DNA of 64,000 nucleotides, from NCBI GenBank assembly GCA_004332335.1, contig SISS01000040.1, forward strand, positions 1 to 64,000, written 5' to 3'. Shown here piece by piece: positions 24,587-34,095 of the stretch (position 1 is its first letter; each line of letters starts with the position of its first letter). A program made the translations under genes and the position numbers. The DNA is from Methanoregulaceae archaeon UXB-2016 (GTDB lineage Archaea; Halobacteriota; Methanomicrobia; Methanomicrobiales; Methanospirillaceae). The notes beneath the pieces are model-generated. The model was not told the origin of the DNA, ran no database searches, and saw only the letters and a program-made list of their open reading frames with translations.

Positions 24587-25502
24587 TCATCGGGCGAACC
24601 GGTGCAGGCCGACGCACCGTGCACATTCGACCACCCGGGCGTACTCCAGCGGTGTGACGAGCCGTTGGATCCGGCCGAGACACGGGGTGCGTTCGAGCTC
24701 TTCGGGGAGGAAAGGGCGAAACTGGTCCATGATGTCGACGTACGTGTCCGTCGAGACCTCCCGAGCGATAAAACGCATCACCTCGCAGCTCCCGGCCAGG
24801 TCATCGGGCAGCACCAGGTGTCTGACGATCAGGCCCCGCGTGGCGATCCCGCCCTCGCAGACGAGGTCTCCGACCTGACTGTGCACCTCGACGAGGCTCG
24901 CCTTCATGGCCCCGACGTACCCGGGCGTGGCCGAGAGCGCCATCGCCACCCGGTCGTCCGCGTACTTCGCGTCCGGCAGATAGATATCCACCACTCCGTC
25001 GAGCAGGTGGAGGGTCTCGAGGCTCTCGTTCGAGCCTGTGTTGTAGACGAGGGGCACCGAGAGCCCCTCGCCGGCGGCGATCGCGAGGCGCCCCCAGGAT
25101 CAGGGGGACGTAGTGCGTGGGCGAGACCAGGTTGATGTTGTGGCACCCGGCCTCCTGGAGACGGAGCATGATCGCGGCGAGCCCGGCGGGTGTGACGCGT
25201 TCGCCCCGTCCCTGGAGCGAGGTCTCGTAGTTCTGGCAGAAGGCGCAGCCCATGGTGCAGTGTGAGAAGAAGACCGTGCCCGACCCGTGCCGGCCGACGA
25301 GCGGAGCCTCCTCGCCGAAGTGGGCTCCGTACCCCGAGATGTGGAGCTCTCGCCCGGCCCGGCACCACCCGCGTTCGCCACCGAGCCGGTCGATCCCGCA
25401 GCGCCTGACGCAGAGGCGGCAGGCCGAGAGGAGCAGCCGTGCGGCGGCCGCCCGTTCGAGAAGGGCCCCGGGCGCCATGCGGCGGTATGCCAGAAGCGAC
25501 AT
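24587..25502 (-). pseudogene. Radical SAM protein (PflA/PflX-like) with one frame break
   Basis: The N-terminal part (from about 25502) has CRLCVRRCGIDRLGGERGWC and the radical SAM cluster HCTMGCAFCQNYETS, then HNINLVSPTHYVPLI. Near 25084-25095 the frame shifts by one base at a C/G run and the C-terminal half continues (GEGLSVPLVYNT, PDAKYADDRVAM, EYARVVECARCVGLHRF). Together they give a full-length protein of the pyruvate-formate-lyase-activating-enzyme-like family. The natural target in methanogens is not known. It may be a pseudogene or a sequencing indel. Confidence 0.7.
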
Positions 25503-25594
25503 GACGGACCCCTCGTCGTCCGCTCGGATAAACCGTCCGCTCGAACGACGTTACCTTAATCTCCCGGCTCCTCCACCTGTCTGGCAGAAGTATC

Positions 25595-26371
25595 ATGAAA
25601 CTCGCGGTCTCGGGCAAGGGCGGGGTCGGCAAGACCACGCTCGCGGCCTCGCTCGCCCGTGCCCTCGTCCGGCGCGGGTACACGACCCTCGCGATCGACG
25701 CGGATCCGGCCCCGAACCTCGGGACGGCTCTCGGCCTCGCGTCCGACGTGGCCGACGGGATCGTCCCGATCGGCGAGGACGAGGAGCTCGTGGCCGCGAA
25801 GACCTCGACCGGCTATGCCGGGGTCTACAACCTCTCGTTCCCGATCGATGACCTGGTCCGCGACCGGGCCGTGCCCACGCCGGCCGGCGCGGGCCTCGTC
25901 GTGATGGGCACGGTCCGGACGGCCGGCGCGGGCTGCACCTGCCCGGCCGCGGCCGTAGTCCGTGCGCTGCTGCGCCGGCTCGTCGTGGGCGATCAACAGG
26001 CGGTCGTGCTCGACCTGGAGGCCGGGCTCGAGCACCTGGGTCGGGGCACGGCCGCGGGCGTGGACCTGCTGCTCGTGCTCGTGGACGGCTCGGCCGCCTC
26101 GTGCACAGTCGCCGGCCGGATCGCGGCCCTGGCGCAGGAGCTCGGCATCCCCCGGATCGCGCTCGTCGGGAGCCGGCTCGACCAAGACGGAGGGTGCGAT
26201 GCTGCGACCGCCTGCGCCGAACGGTTCGGCCTCTCGCTCCTGGCCTCATTCCCCGATGACCCGGCCGTCGCCCGGGCCGGGCGCGAGGGGAGACCCGTGC
26301 CGACCGAGGGCCCCACGGCCGAACGGGTCGAGGTCCTGCTCGACAAGATCGTCCGGAAGGTCGCGGCATGA
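25595..26371 (+). CDS. cooC: CooC-type nickel-insertion ATPase (copy 1)
   Basis: The 258-residue MinD/SIMIBI-class ATPase has the deviant Walker A KGGVGKTT (residues 7-14), IDADPAPNLG, and a CTCP motif (about 111-114) corresponding to the CxC that binds nickel at the CooC dimer interface. It should load nickel into the C-cluster of carbon monoxide dehydrogenase in the cytoplasm. Its last codons overlap the second cooC gene (ATGA), and the cdh operon follows, which supports the assignment. Confidence 0.85.
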   Translation: MKLAVSGKGGVGKTTLAASLARALVRRGYTTLAIDADPAPNLGTALGLASDVADGIVPIGEDEELVAAKTSTGYAGVYNLSFPIDDLVRDRAVPTPAGAGLVVMGTVRTAGAGCTCPAAAVVRALLRRLVVGDQQAVVLDLEAGLEHLGRGTAAGVDLLLVLVDGSAASCTVAGRIAALAQELGIPRIALVGSRLDQDGGCDAATACAERFGLSLLASFPDDPAVARAGREGRPVPTEGPTAERVEVLLDKIVRKVAA

Positions 26372-27132
26372 TCCGGATCGTGGTCGTCGGGCGGGGCGGC
26401 ACGGGGAAGACGACGACGGTCGCGCTCGCTGCCCGCTGGCTCTGCGAGCACGGGGCCGGGCCGGTCCTGCTCGTCGACGCCGACCCCGACCAGTCCCTCG
26501 CCGAGATGGTCGGAGCCGACCTGGCCGGGGCCGAGGTCAGGACGATCGCCGAGCTCCTCGAGGAGACCTTCATCGCCGGGACGGGGACCACGGCCGGAGT
26601 CGCGCCCTCGGACCGAATCGAGGGCCGCATCTGGGAGGATGGGCTGTACGAGGGGGATTGCTTCGACCTGATCGCACTCGGCACCAAGTGGGTCGAGGGC
26701 TGCTACTGCCTCCCTGACGCGGCCCTGAAGCGGGCGCTCGAGCGGTTCGCCCGGCCCTATGCGTACCTCCTGATCGACTCGCCGGCCGGGCTCGAACACC
26801 TGAATCGGCGGGTCGCGGACGAGGTCGATCTGATCGTCGACCTGGTCGGGGCCTCGAAGAAGTCGTTCGACCACGTGGCTCGGGCCCGGCGGGTCGCGGA
26901 CGAGTCGGGGGTCCGGTACAACCGGTTCGTCGTGGCCGGGGGGTACCAGGTCGACCCGTCGATCGAGGAGCGGACGCGGGCGACCGGGCTGCCCTACATC
27001 GGCCGGGTCGAGAGCGACCCGCTCGTAGCCGAGTTCGCGCTCGAGGGCCGATCGCTCTTCGAGCTCCCGCCGGACAATCCCGGCCTTGTCTCGGTCGGGA
27101 GGCTCCTCGAGCGGGCGGGGCTCCTCCTCTGA
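26368..27132 (+). CDS. cooC: CooC-type nickel-insertion ATPase (copy 2)
   Basis: The 254-residue protein is a diverged paralogue of its neighbour: Walker A GRGGTGKTTT (residues 8-17), VDADPDQSLAEMVG and a CYC motif (GCYCLP, about 111-116), followed by LLIDSPAGLEHLNR. One copy could serve the C-cluster of CdhA and the other the Ni site (A-cluster) of CdhC, but which does what cannot be read from sequence. It is translationally coupled to copy 1 and ends 92 bp before cdhA. Confidence 0.85.
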   Translation: MIRIVVVGRGGTGKTTTVALAARWLCEHGAGPVLLVDADPDQSLAEMVGADLAGAEVRTIAELLEETFIAGTGTTAGVAPSDRIEGRIWEDGLYEGDCFDLIALGTKWVEGCYCLPDAALKRALERFARPYAYLLIDSPAGLEHLNRRVADEVDLIVDLVGASKKSFDHVARARRVADESGVRYNRFVVAGGYQVDPSIEERTRATGLPYIGRVESDPLVAEFALEGRSLFELPPDNPGLVSVGRLLERAGLLL

Positions 27133-27143
27133 AACGCCATACA

Positions 27144-27153
27144 TTTTTATATG
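27144..27153 (+). promoter_or_regulatory. TATA box upstream of cdhA
   Basis: TTTTTATATG stands out in the 92-bp gap between the second cooC gene and cdhA. Transcription would begin near 27175, leaving a leader of about 50 nt in which CCCGG and CCGGG (about 27189-27207) can pair. No Shine-Dalgarno sequence precedes the cdhA ATG. The cdh operon can thus be expressed apart from the cooC pair. Confidence 0.55.
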
Positions 27154-27224
27154 CTGCCTCCCGTACGGATCGGTGGAGCGCTTTTTGACCCGGGCATGAT
27201 CACCGGGCAGGCCGGATTGCTGTT

Positions 27225-29537
27225 ATGAAGGGAATCGACATCCATATCGGGGAGATCGCCTCACCGCTCGGCCGGGTCCGGGAGCTGCGCGTCGGGATCG
27301 GCCGGGTCGGGTCGGGTACCTGGGACGAGCCGGTCGGGCCGACCCCGTGCCCGTCGCCGACGGCCCTCCGTGACTGGGACCGGAGGCTGCTCGCCCGGTA
27401 CCGCCCGTTCTATCTCCCGCTCTGCGACCTCTGCTGCCTCTGCACCTACGGAAAGTGCGACCTCTCGGGGGGGAAGCGGGGGGCGTGCGGGATCACGCTC
27501 GCAGCCCAACAGTCCCGCGTCGCGCTGCTCGCGGCCTGCATCGGGACCGCGACCCACACGAGCCATGCCCGCGAACTGGTCTCGCACCTGATCGACCGGT
27601 ATGGCCGGCAGTTCCCGCTCGACCCGGGCGGCCTCGCGGTCGACCTCCGGATGCCGATCGTCGAGCTCGTCTGCGGCCTGCGCCCCGAGACCCTCGCCGA
27701 CCTCGAGACGGTCCTGGAGTACTGCGAGGGGCAGGTCGTCCACCTGCTCGCCGCGACCCATACGGGCCAGGAGGCCGACCCGATCGATTTCGAGTCCAAG
27801 GTGCTCCACGCCGGGATGATCGACCATGTCGCGCTCGAGGTCGCGGACGTGGCCCAGGTCTCGGCCCTCGACTTCCCGAAGGCCGACCCCGAGGCCCCGC
27901 TCGTCGACCTGGGGATCGGGGCGATCGATCGCGAGAAGCCCGTGGTCCTCGTGGTCGGCCACAATGTCCCGCCCGCGGTCGCGATCCTCGACTATCTCGC
28001 CGCCCACGGGCTCGAGGGGGCGGTCGAGGTGACCGGGATCTGCTGCACGGCGATCGACATGACCCGGCGCTCGCCCTCAGCGAAGATCGTCGGTCCGATC
28101 TCCTGGCAGCTCCGCTACATCCGCTCGGGGATCCCCGACCTCCTGGTCGTGGACGAGCAGTGCGTTCGGGCCGACCTCTTCGACGAGGCCCGGGACGCCG
28201 GCATCCCCGTGATCGCCACCTCGGCCAAGAACTGCATCGGCCTGCCCGACCGGACGAAGGAGCCGGCCGACGCGCTCGTCGAGGCGCTCTCAACCGGGGC
28301 CGTGAACGGCATGCTCGTGCTCGATCCTGAGAAGGTCGGCGAGGTCGCGGTCCGGGCCGCCATCCGGCGCCGGCCCCTCCGCAGGGTCCCGCCCTCCCTC
28401 GATATCGAGGCGATCGCATCGGCCTGCGGCGGCTGCGGGCGGTGCATCCGCGCCTGCCCGACCGAGGCTGACCTGCCCGGCGCGGTCCAGGCAGCCGGCC
28501 GGGGCGAGATCGCGGCCCTCGGCGCGATGCTCGCCTCGTGCGTCGGCTGCGGCCGGTGCGAGGAGGTCTGCCCCCAGGGGATCGAGGTCCACCGGCTGAT
28601 GGCCGCGGCCTGCGACGACTGCGAGGTGTACGCGGTCCGGACCGGCCGGGGCGCGATCCAGGATGTCGAGATCCGCGAGGTCGGCGGCCCGATCGTGCTC
28701 GGCGAGATCCCGGGCGTGGTCGCGTTCGTCGGCTGTGCCAACTATCCCGACGGCGGCCGCGAGGTCGCCGAGATGGTGACCGAGTTTGCAAAGAGACGGT
28801 TCGTGGTCTGCACCTCGGGCTGCTCGGCCATGGCCGCCGCGATGCACCGCGACGAGGAGGGCCTGACCCCATACGAGCGCTTCTCGGGCCGGTTCGAGGC
28901 CGGGGGCGTGGTCAACGTCGGCTCCTGCGTCTCGAACGCGCACATCTCGGGCGCCGCGGTCAAGATCGCCTCGATCTTCGCAAAAAGGCGCCTCCGCGGC
29001 AACTACGCCGAGGTGGCCGACTACGTCTACAACCGGGTCGGCGCAGTCGGCGTCGCCTGGGGCGCGATGTCCCAGAAGGCTGCGGCGATCGCGGCCGGCT
29101 TCTGGCGCCTCGGAATCCCCGTCGTGGTCGGGCCGCACGGCGCGAAGTACCGGCGGATGCTGCTCGGGCGGCAGGACTGCGACGAGGATTGGATGGTGCG
29201 GGACCGGCGGACCGACGAGGAGGTCTATGTCGGGCCCGTGCCCGAGCACCTCTTCATCGCGGCCGAGACCAAGGAGGAGGCGATGGCCCTGATCGCGAAG
29301 CTCGCCATGCGGCCGAACGACACGAGCCGCGGCCGCTCGATCAAGCTCTCGCACTACATCGACCTCTACCGGCGCTGCTACGGGCGCATGCCCGACGACC
29401 TCCACCGGTTCGTCCGGACGAAGGCCGATCTGCCCGTGATACAGAAGGACGAGCTCCTGCCCCTGCTCGAGCGGAACGGCTGGAGTGAGCGGCCGATCCC
29501 GGACCCGACCCTGCTCCCCGAGGAGGCGTACCAATGA
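27225..29537 (+). CDS. cdhA: Acetyl-CoA decarbonylase/synthase, alpha subunit (CO dehydrogenase)
   Basis: The 770-residue protein has the N-terminal cluster cysteines (LCDLCCLCTYGKCDL, GACGI), a two-[4Fe-4S] ferredoxin insert (CGGCGRCIRACP about 400, CVGCGRCEEVCP about 438) peculiar to archaeal CdhA, and C-cluster-region cysteines such as CCTAID, CVRAD, SAKNCIG, CTSGCSAM and GSCVSNAH. With CdhB it forms the alpha/epsilon CODH component, interconverting CO and CO2 with ferredoxin. It overlaps cdhB by 4 bp. In a methanogen of this type it makes acetyl-CoA for biosynthesis. Confidence 0.95.
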   Translation: MKGIDIHIGEIASPLGRVRELRVGIGRVGSGTWDEPVGPTPCPSPTALRDWDRRLLARYRPFYLPLCDLCCLCTYGKCDLSGGKRGACGITLAAQQSRVALLAACIGTATHTSHARELVSHLIDRYGRQFPLDPGGLAVDLRMPIVELVCGLRPETLADLETVLEYCEGQVVHLLAATHTGQEADPIDFESKVLHAGMIDHVALEVADVAQVSALDFPKADPEAPLVDLGIGAIDREKPVVLVVGHNVPPAVAILDYLAAHGLEGAVEVTGICCTAIDMTRRSPSAKIVGPISWQLRYIRSGIPDLLVVDEQCVRADLFDEARDAGIPVIATSAKNCIGLPDRTKEPADALVEALSTGAVNGMLVLDPEKVGEVAVRAAIRRRPLRRVPPSLDIEAIASACGGCGRCIRACPTEADLPGAVQAAGRGEIAALGAMLASCVGCGRCEEVCPQGIEVHRLMAAACDDCEVYAVRTGRGAIQDVEIREVGGPIVLGEIPGVVAFVGCANYPDGGREVAEMVTEFAKRRFVVCTSGCSAMAAAMHRDEEGLTPYERFSGRFEAGGVVNVGSCVSNAHISGAAVKIASIFAKRRLRGNYAEVADYVYNRVGAVGVAWGAMSQKAAAIAAGFWRLGIPVVVGPHGAKYRRMLLGRQDCDEDWMVRDRRTDEEVYVGPVPEHLFIAAETKEEAMALIAKLAMRPNDTSRGRSIKLSHYIDLYRRCYGRMPDDLHRFVRTKADLPVIQKDELLPLLERNGWSERPIPDPTLLPEEAYQ

Positions 29538-30079
29538 GTCGGACCGAGCCCTGGCAGCCCGCCATGCAGGGCGGCACGGTCACGGCCCCGGCGCTCGAGA
29601 AGCCGGGCGCGCTGGCCGCCCTCGTCCGCCGCGCCCGACGGCCGCTCCTCGTGGTCGGCCACCGGACCCTCGTCACCGGCGGCGACGGCGAGCTGGCAAT
29701 CGACCTGCTCGCCCGGGCGGCGCTGAAGGCCGGCATCCCGGTCGCGGCGACCGGGGATGCGGGGCCTGCCCTCGCCGTGCGGGGGGTCGAGCCGGCCATC
29801 TGCATCTCGGCCATGAACCTCGCCAACCGCCTCGCCGACCCGGCCTGGCCCGGCGTAGACGGGCAGGGACCGCACGACATCGTCTTCGTGGCCGGGCTCA
29901 GCTACGCGCTCGAATGGACCCTCCTATCGGGCCTCCGGCACGGCGCCCCCCACCTGGTCACGGTCTCGCTCTCGCCCGCGTACGAGCCGCACGCCTCGTT
30001 CTCGCTCCCGAACCTCGCCTGGCCCGCCTGGCGGTCGCTGATCGCCGGGGCATTCGGCCTCGAGGAGGCGGCACCATGA
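29534..30079 (+). CDS. cdhB: Acetyl-CoA decarbonylase/synthase, epsilon subunit
   Basis: The 181-residue protein has a Rossmann-like layout (RRPLLVVGHRTLV, IPVAATGDAG, DIVFVAGLSYALEWTLL) as in CdhB, which binds CdhA and is thought to assist electron transfer or CO channelling in the alpha2epsilon2 component. Start and stop overlap cdhA and cdhC by ATGA. Its length is normal. Confidence 0.9.
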   Translation: MSRTEPWQPAMQGGTVTAPALEKPGALAALVRRARRPLLVVGHRTLVTGGDGELAIDLLARAALKAGIPVAATGDAGPALAVRGVEPAICISAMNLANRLADPAWPGVDGQGPHDIVFVAGLSYALEWTLLSGLRHGAPHLVTVSLSPAYEPHASFSLPNLAWPAWRSLIAGAFGLEEAAP

Positions 30080-31440
30080 TCGAGAGCGTCCCGGTCGACG
30101 TCGGCCTCGCCAACGAGGGCGAGCGGATCCGGAAACAGGAGATGCGCCTCGAGTTCGGCGGCCCCGGGGTCGGGGCGAAGTGGGAGCTCGTCCGCGTCCG
30201 GCCGCCCGAGGCGGTCGAACACGGCGCCATTCGGATCGTCGGGCCCGACATCCGCGATCTGCCCGAGGGGACGCGCCAGCCCCTGGGGATCCTGGTCGAG
30301 GTCGCGGGGCCCGCGCTCGAAGAGGACTTCGAGGGGATCGTCGAGCGGCGGATACACGAATATACCAACTATGTCGACGGGCTGATGCACCTGAACCAGC
30401 GCTACGACATCTGGATCCGGCTCTCGAAGAAGGCCTTCGCCGCCGGCTTCGACTCCCTCGAGTTCCTCGGGCGCGTCCTGCTCCACCTCTTCAGGAACGA
30501 GCTGCCGATCATCGAGGCGATGCAGGTGACCTTCTTCACGGACCCGGCCGAGGTCGAGGCGCGCCTGCCCGAAGCCCTCGCCCGGTTCGAGGCCCGCGAC
30601 GCCCGCGCCCGCGGCCTCTCGGACGAGGAGGTCGAGACCTTCTACGGCTGCGCCCTCTGCCAGTCGTTCGCGCCCCGCCACATCTGTGTGATCACGCCCG
30701 AGCGGTACGCGAACTGCGGGGCGATCTCCTGGTTCGACGGCCGGGCCGCGGCCCGGATGGATCCGAAAGGGCCGATCTTCGCGCTCGAAAAGGGGGCGTG
30801 CCTCGACCCGGTCCACGGAGAGTTCGAGGGCGTCAACGCCAGTGCGAAGGAGCGGTCCATGGGCGAGATCGATCGGGTCTGGCTCTACTCGGCCTTCGGC
30901 CACCCCCACACCTCCTGCGGCTGCTTCGAGGGGATCGCGTTCTACATCCCCGAGGTCGAGGGGTTCGGCGTCGTCCACCGGGGATACCGGGACGCGACCG
31001 TCAACGGCCTCGCCTTCTCGACCATGGCCGACTCGACCGCCGGCGGCCGGCAGGTCGACGGGTTCCACGGCGTCTCGCTCGAGTACCTGAAGTCGAGGAA
31101 GTTCCTCCAGGCCGACGGCGGCTGGGACCGCGTGGTCTGGATGCCGTCCGAGATCCTGGACCGGCTCGCGCCGTTCCTGCCTGAGGGGGTCCGCGAGCGG
31201 ACCGCGACCGAACGCGAGGTCGACTCGACGGACGAACTCCGGGAGTTCCTGAAGGCCCACGAGCATCCCGTGCTCGCGCGGTGGCCCGACGAGAGTCTGG
31301 CCGCGGGGCCGATCGCGACGGTCGGCAGTCTGCCCCTGGAGCTCGGCGGATACCGGGTGATTCTGAAGAACGCCCGGATCTATGCCGATCGGGTGATCAT
31401 CCTCCGCGACGAGCCCGGGGCGGGGGGGAGGGGGCCATGA
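30076..31440 (+). CDS. cdhC: Acetyl-CoA decarbonylase/synthase, beta subunit (acetyl-CoA synthase)
   Basis: The 454-residue protein matches archaeal CdhC: MIESVPVDVGLANEGERIR, RRIHEYTNYVDGLMHLNQRYDIWIRLSKKA, and the A-cluster cysteines FYGCALCQSF (about 189-192) and HTSCGCFEG (about 279-282). The A-cluster joins CO, a methyl group from CdhDE and CoA. The N-terminal CODH-like domain of bacterial AcsB is absent, as is usual in archaea. It overlaps cdhB and cdhD by 4 bp. Confidence 0.95.
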   Translation: MIESVPVDVGLANEGERIRKQEMRLEFGGPGVGAKWELVRVRPPEAVEHGAIRIVGPDIRDLPEGTRQPLGILVEVAGPALEEDFEGIVERRIHEYTNYVDGLMHLNQRYDIWIRLSKKAFAAGFDSLEFLGRVLLHLFRNELPIIEAMQVTFFTDPAEVEARLPEALARFEARDARARGLSDEEVETFYGCALCQSFAPRHICVITPERYANCGAISWFDGRAAARMDPKGPIFALEKGACLDPVHGEFEGVNASAKERSMGEIDRVWLYSAFGHPHTSCGCFEGIAFYIPEVEGFGVVHRGYRDATVNGLAFSTMADSTAGGRQVDGFHGVSLEYLKSRKFLQADGGWDRVVWMPSEILDRLAPFLPEGVRERTATEREVDSTDELREFLKAHEHPVLARWPDESLAAGPIATVGSLPLELGGYRVILKNARIYADRVIILRDEPGAGGRGP

Positions 31441-32666
31441 ACGGCCGCGATCTCATCGGGGCCCTCGGCCCCGAGCTGCTCGGCCTGCTCAGGTCGGCCG
31501 GCCGGATCGAGCTCGAGAGGTTCAGCCTCGAGATCGATGAGCTCGAGCTCCGGATCCCGCTCGGCGCGTTCGCGCCGGCAAATGGTGGGCTCCCGTTCGT
31601 CGCCGGCCCCGAACGGCCCGACGAACTGCTTCCAGCCGAGTTCGTCCCCGAACGGCCCATGTATCCGGGCCGCGTCCGCGAGGTCGTGCTGGGCGCGACC
31701 CGGCGCGAAGGCGGCTCGCGCGGCCAGTCCCTCACGATCGGGGGGGCCGACGCGCCGGCCTTCTCGCTCTTCGACCGGCCGGTCGTGAACATGCCGATCA
31801 TCTCGATGGACGTCTTCGATACGCGGGTGCCGATGCCGAAGGCGCTCCGGGCGCCCTTCGAGGAGGTCCGCGACGACCCGGCCGAGTGGGCGCGGCTGAA
31901 CGTCAGCCGCTTCGGGGCCAAGGCGGTCACGGTCCACCTCCTCTCGACCGACCCGCTGATCCGGAACGCGAGCCCGCGCGAGGCCGCGGCCACAGTCGAG
32001 GCCGTGCTCCAGGCCGTCGACGTCCCCCTGATCGTCGGGGGGTGCGGCGACCCGCGGAAGGATGCGGCCGTCTTCACCGAGGTCGCGGCCATGGCCGCGG
32101 GCGAGCGCCTGCTCCTCAACTCGGTCACGCTCGATATGGCGACGGCGAAGACCCTCGAGACCGTGGCGAAGGCGGCGGCCGAGCACGGCCACAACCTGCT
32201 CGCGTTCACGGGCCTCGAGCTGAACGACGCAAAGGAGCTGAACCGCCGGATCTACGAGTACCTGCCGCCCGAACGGATCGTGATGGACCTGACCACAGTC
32301 GCGCTCGGGTACGGCCTCGAGTACTCGTTCTCGATCCACGAGCGGGCCCGGCATGCGGCCCTGATGGGCGACGCCGAGCTCCAGCACCCGACCATCTCGG
32401 GCTCGACGAACGCCTGGGCCGCGCGCGAGGCCTGGATGCCGATGGCGCCGACCTACGGCGGCCCCGAACTCCGCGGCCCGCTCTGGGAGGCCGAGACCGC
32501 CCTCTCGCTCCTGCTCGCGGGCGTCGACATCTTCATGATGTCCCACCCTGCCGCGATCGGGGCCCTGCGGCGGATGATCGCCGCGCTCTGCGCCTGGCCG
32601 CTCGAGGAGGTCCCCGAGGGGCATGCGAACGACTGGGTGACCGCCAGGCTCGGGGGTGATGCCTGA
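31437..32666 (+). CDS. cdhD: Acetyl-CoA decarbonylase/synthase, delta subunit (corrinoid protein small subunit)
   Basis: The 409-residue TIM-barrel protein has the CdhD signature: PMYPGRVREVVLGATR, the barrel phrases FGAKAVTVHLLSTDPLI and LIVGGCGDPRKDAAVF, and SHPAAIGAL near the end. With CdhE it forms the corrinoid/Fe-S protein that takes the methyl group from methyl-tetrahydromethanopterin. Its start codon lies in the ATGA overlap with cdhC, and its stop shares TGATG with cdhE. Confidence 0.95.
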   Translation: MNGRDLIGALGPELLGLLRSAGRIELERFSLEIDELELRIPLGAFAPANGGLPFVAGPERPDELLPAEFVPERPMYPGRVREVVLGATRREGGSRGQSLTIGGADAPAFSLFDRPVVNMPIISMDVFDTRVPMPKALRAPFEEVRDDPAEWARLNVSRFGAKAVTVHLLSTDPLIRNASPREAAATVEAVLQAVDVPLIVGGCGDPRKDAAVFTEVAAMAAGERLLLNSVTLDMATAKTLETVAKAAAEHGHNLLAFTGLELNDAKELNRRIYEYLPPERIVMDLTTVALGYGLEYSFSIHERARHAALMGDAELQHPTISGSTNAWAAREAWMPMAPTYGGPELRGPLWEAETALSLLLAGVDIFMMSHPAAIGALRRMIAALCAWPLEEVPEGHANDWVTARLGGDA

Positions 32667-34087
32667 TGGCGAAGCGATCGATCACCGAGACGAGCCCGAT
32701 CGAGGTCTACCGGCTCCTGCCCCGGACGAACTGTGCCGAGTGCGGCGAGCCGAACTGCATGGCCTTTGCGACGAGGCTCGTCAACCGCGAGCTCGCGCTC
32801 GAGGTCTGCCCGCCGCTCGCCCGCCCCGAGTACGCCGAGGCCGCGGCCGCGCTCGAGGCCCTGCTCGCTCCGCCCGTCCGGGCCGTCCGGATCGGGGAGG
32901 GCGAGCACGCGGTCACGGTCGGGGGCAAGTACGTGGTCCAACGGCACGAGTTCACCTACCACAACCCGACCGCCTGCGCGATCGCGGTCGACGACGCGAC
33001 CCCCTCCGACCTCCTCCGGGAGCGGGTCCGGACCGTGGCGGACTTCTCGTACAACTACATCGGCCGCGACCTCCGGGTGGACGCGATCGCCGTCCGATCC
33101 ACGACCGGCGACCCGGGCCGGTTCCGGGCCGCGGTCGAGGCGGTGATGGGCGAGTGTGAGCTCCCGCTTCTCCTCTGCTCCCTCGATCCGGCCGTCCTCC
33201 GGGCGGGGCTCGAGGCCGCCGGGGCCCGCCGTCCCCTGCTCCACGCGGCCGATCGAACGAACTGGCGCGAGATGGCCGGGCTCGCCCTCGAGTTCGGCTG
33301 CCCGCTCGCGGTCGCGGCTCCGGACGACCTCGCCGGCCTCCGGTCGCTCGCCAGGACCCTCCAGGCCTGGGGGGTCGAGGACCTGGTCCTGGATCCGGGC
33401 ACCTTCCCCGGCCCGGGCCTCGCCCGGACCCTCCGGAACTTCGCCCGGTGCCGGCACGCGGCGATCCGCACCGACGACGCTCTGCTGGGATACCCGCTCC
33501 TCGGCGCGCCGATCGCGGCGTTCGCCGGCGAGGAGCTCGACCCGGTCCGGTGCGCGTTCGACGAGGCGGTCACGGCCTCGGCCCTGCTCTCGCGGTATGC
33601 GGACCTTCTCGTCCTGCAGGGGACCGCAGGATGGTCCCTGCTTCCGACCCTCTTCTGGCGGTTCAACCTCTACACGGACCCCCGGAAGCCAGTCGCGGTC
33701 GAGGCGGGCCTGCGCGAGTTCGGCGCGCCCGATCGGAACGCGCCGGTCCTGATCACGGCGAACTACGCCCTGACCTACTTCACGGTCGAGTCCGACATCA
33801 AGGCCGCTAACCTCTCATGCTACCTCGTGGTCGCGGAGACGGGCGGCCTCTCGGTCGAGAGCGCGGTCGCGGGCCGGTACTTCTCGGCGGCCGGGATCGC
33901 CGAGGCGCTCACGGCCTCGGGGATCGCCGACCGGGTGGACCACCGGGTCCTCGTGATCCCCGGGCTCGCGGCCCGGCTCTCGGGCGAGGCGGCCGAGGCC
34001 ACGGGCTGGCGCGTGCTCGTCGGCCCGAAGGACTCCTCGGGCCTCGGCCCGTACCTCAAGGAGCGCTGGCCGCCCGGGCCGGCCTGA
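32666..34087 (+). CDS. cdhE: Acetyl-CoA decarbonylase/synthase, gamma subunit (corrinoid Fe-S protein large subunit)
   Basis: The 473-residue protein has the N-terminal [4Fe-4S] motif CAECGEPNCMAFATRL...CPP (residues 23-50), a TIM-barrel middle (TYHNPTACAIAVDD, VADFSYNYIGRDLRVDAIAV) and the C-terminal corrinoid-binding domain (YALTYFTVESDIKAANLSCYLVV). It carries the cobamide that is methylated and then donates to CdhC. It is the last structural gene of the operon. Confidence 0.95.
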   Translation: MAKRSITETSPIEVYRLLPRTNCAECGEPNCMAFATRLVNRELALEVCPPLARPEYAEAAAALEALLAPPVRAVRIGEGEHAVTVGGKYVVQRHEFTYHNPTACAIAVDDATPSDLLRERVRTVADFSYNYIGRDLRVDAIAVRSTTGDPGRFRAAVEAVMGECELPLLLCSLDPAVLRAGLEAAGARRPLLHAADRTNWREMAGLALEFGCPLAVAAPDDLAGLRSLARTLQAWGVEDLVLDPGTFPGPGLARTLRNFARCRHAAIRTDDALLGYPLLGAPIAAFAGEELDPVRCAFDEAVTASALLSRYADLLVLQGTAGWSLLPTLFWRFNLYTDPRKPVAVEAGLREFGAPDRNAPVLITANYALTYFTVESDIKAANLSCYLVVAETGGLSVESAVAGRYFSAAGIAEALTASGIADRVDHRVLVIPGLAARLSGEAAEATGWRVLVGPKDSSGLGPYLKERWPPGPA

Positions 34088-34095
34088 GCCAGCCC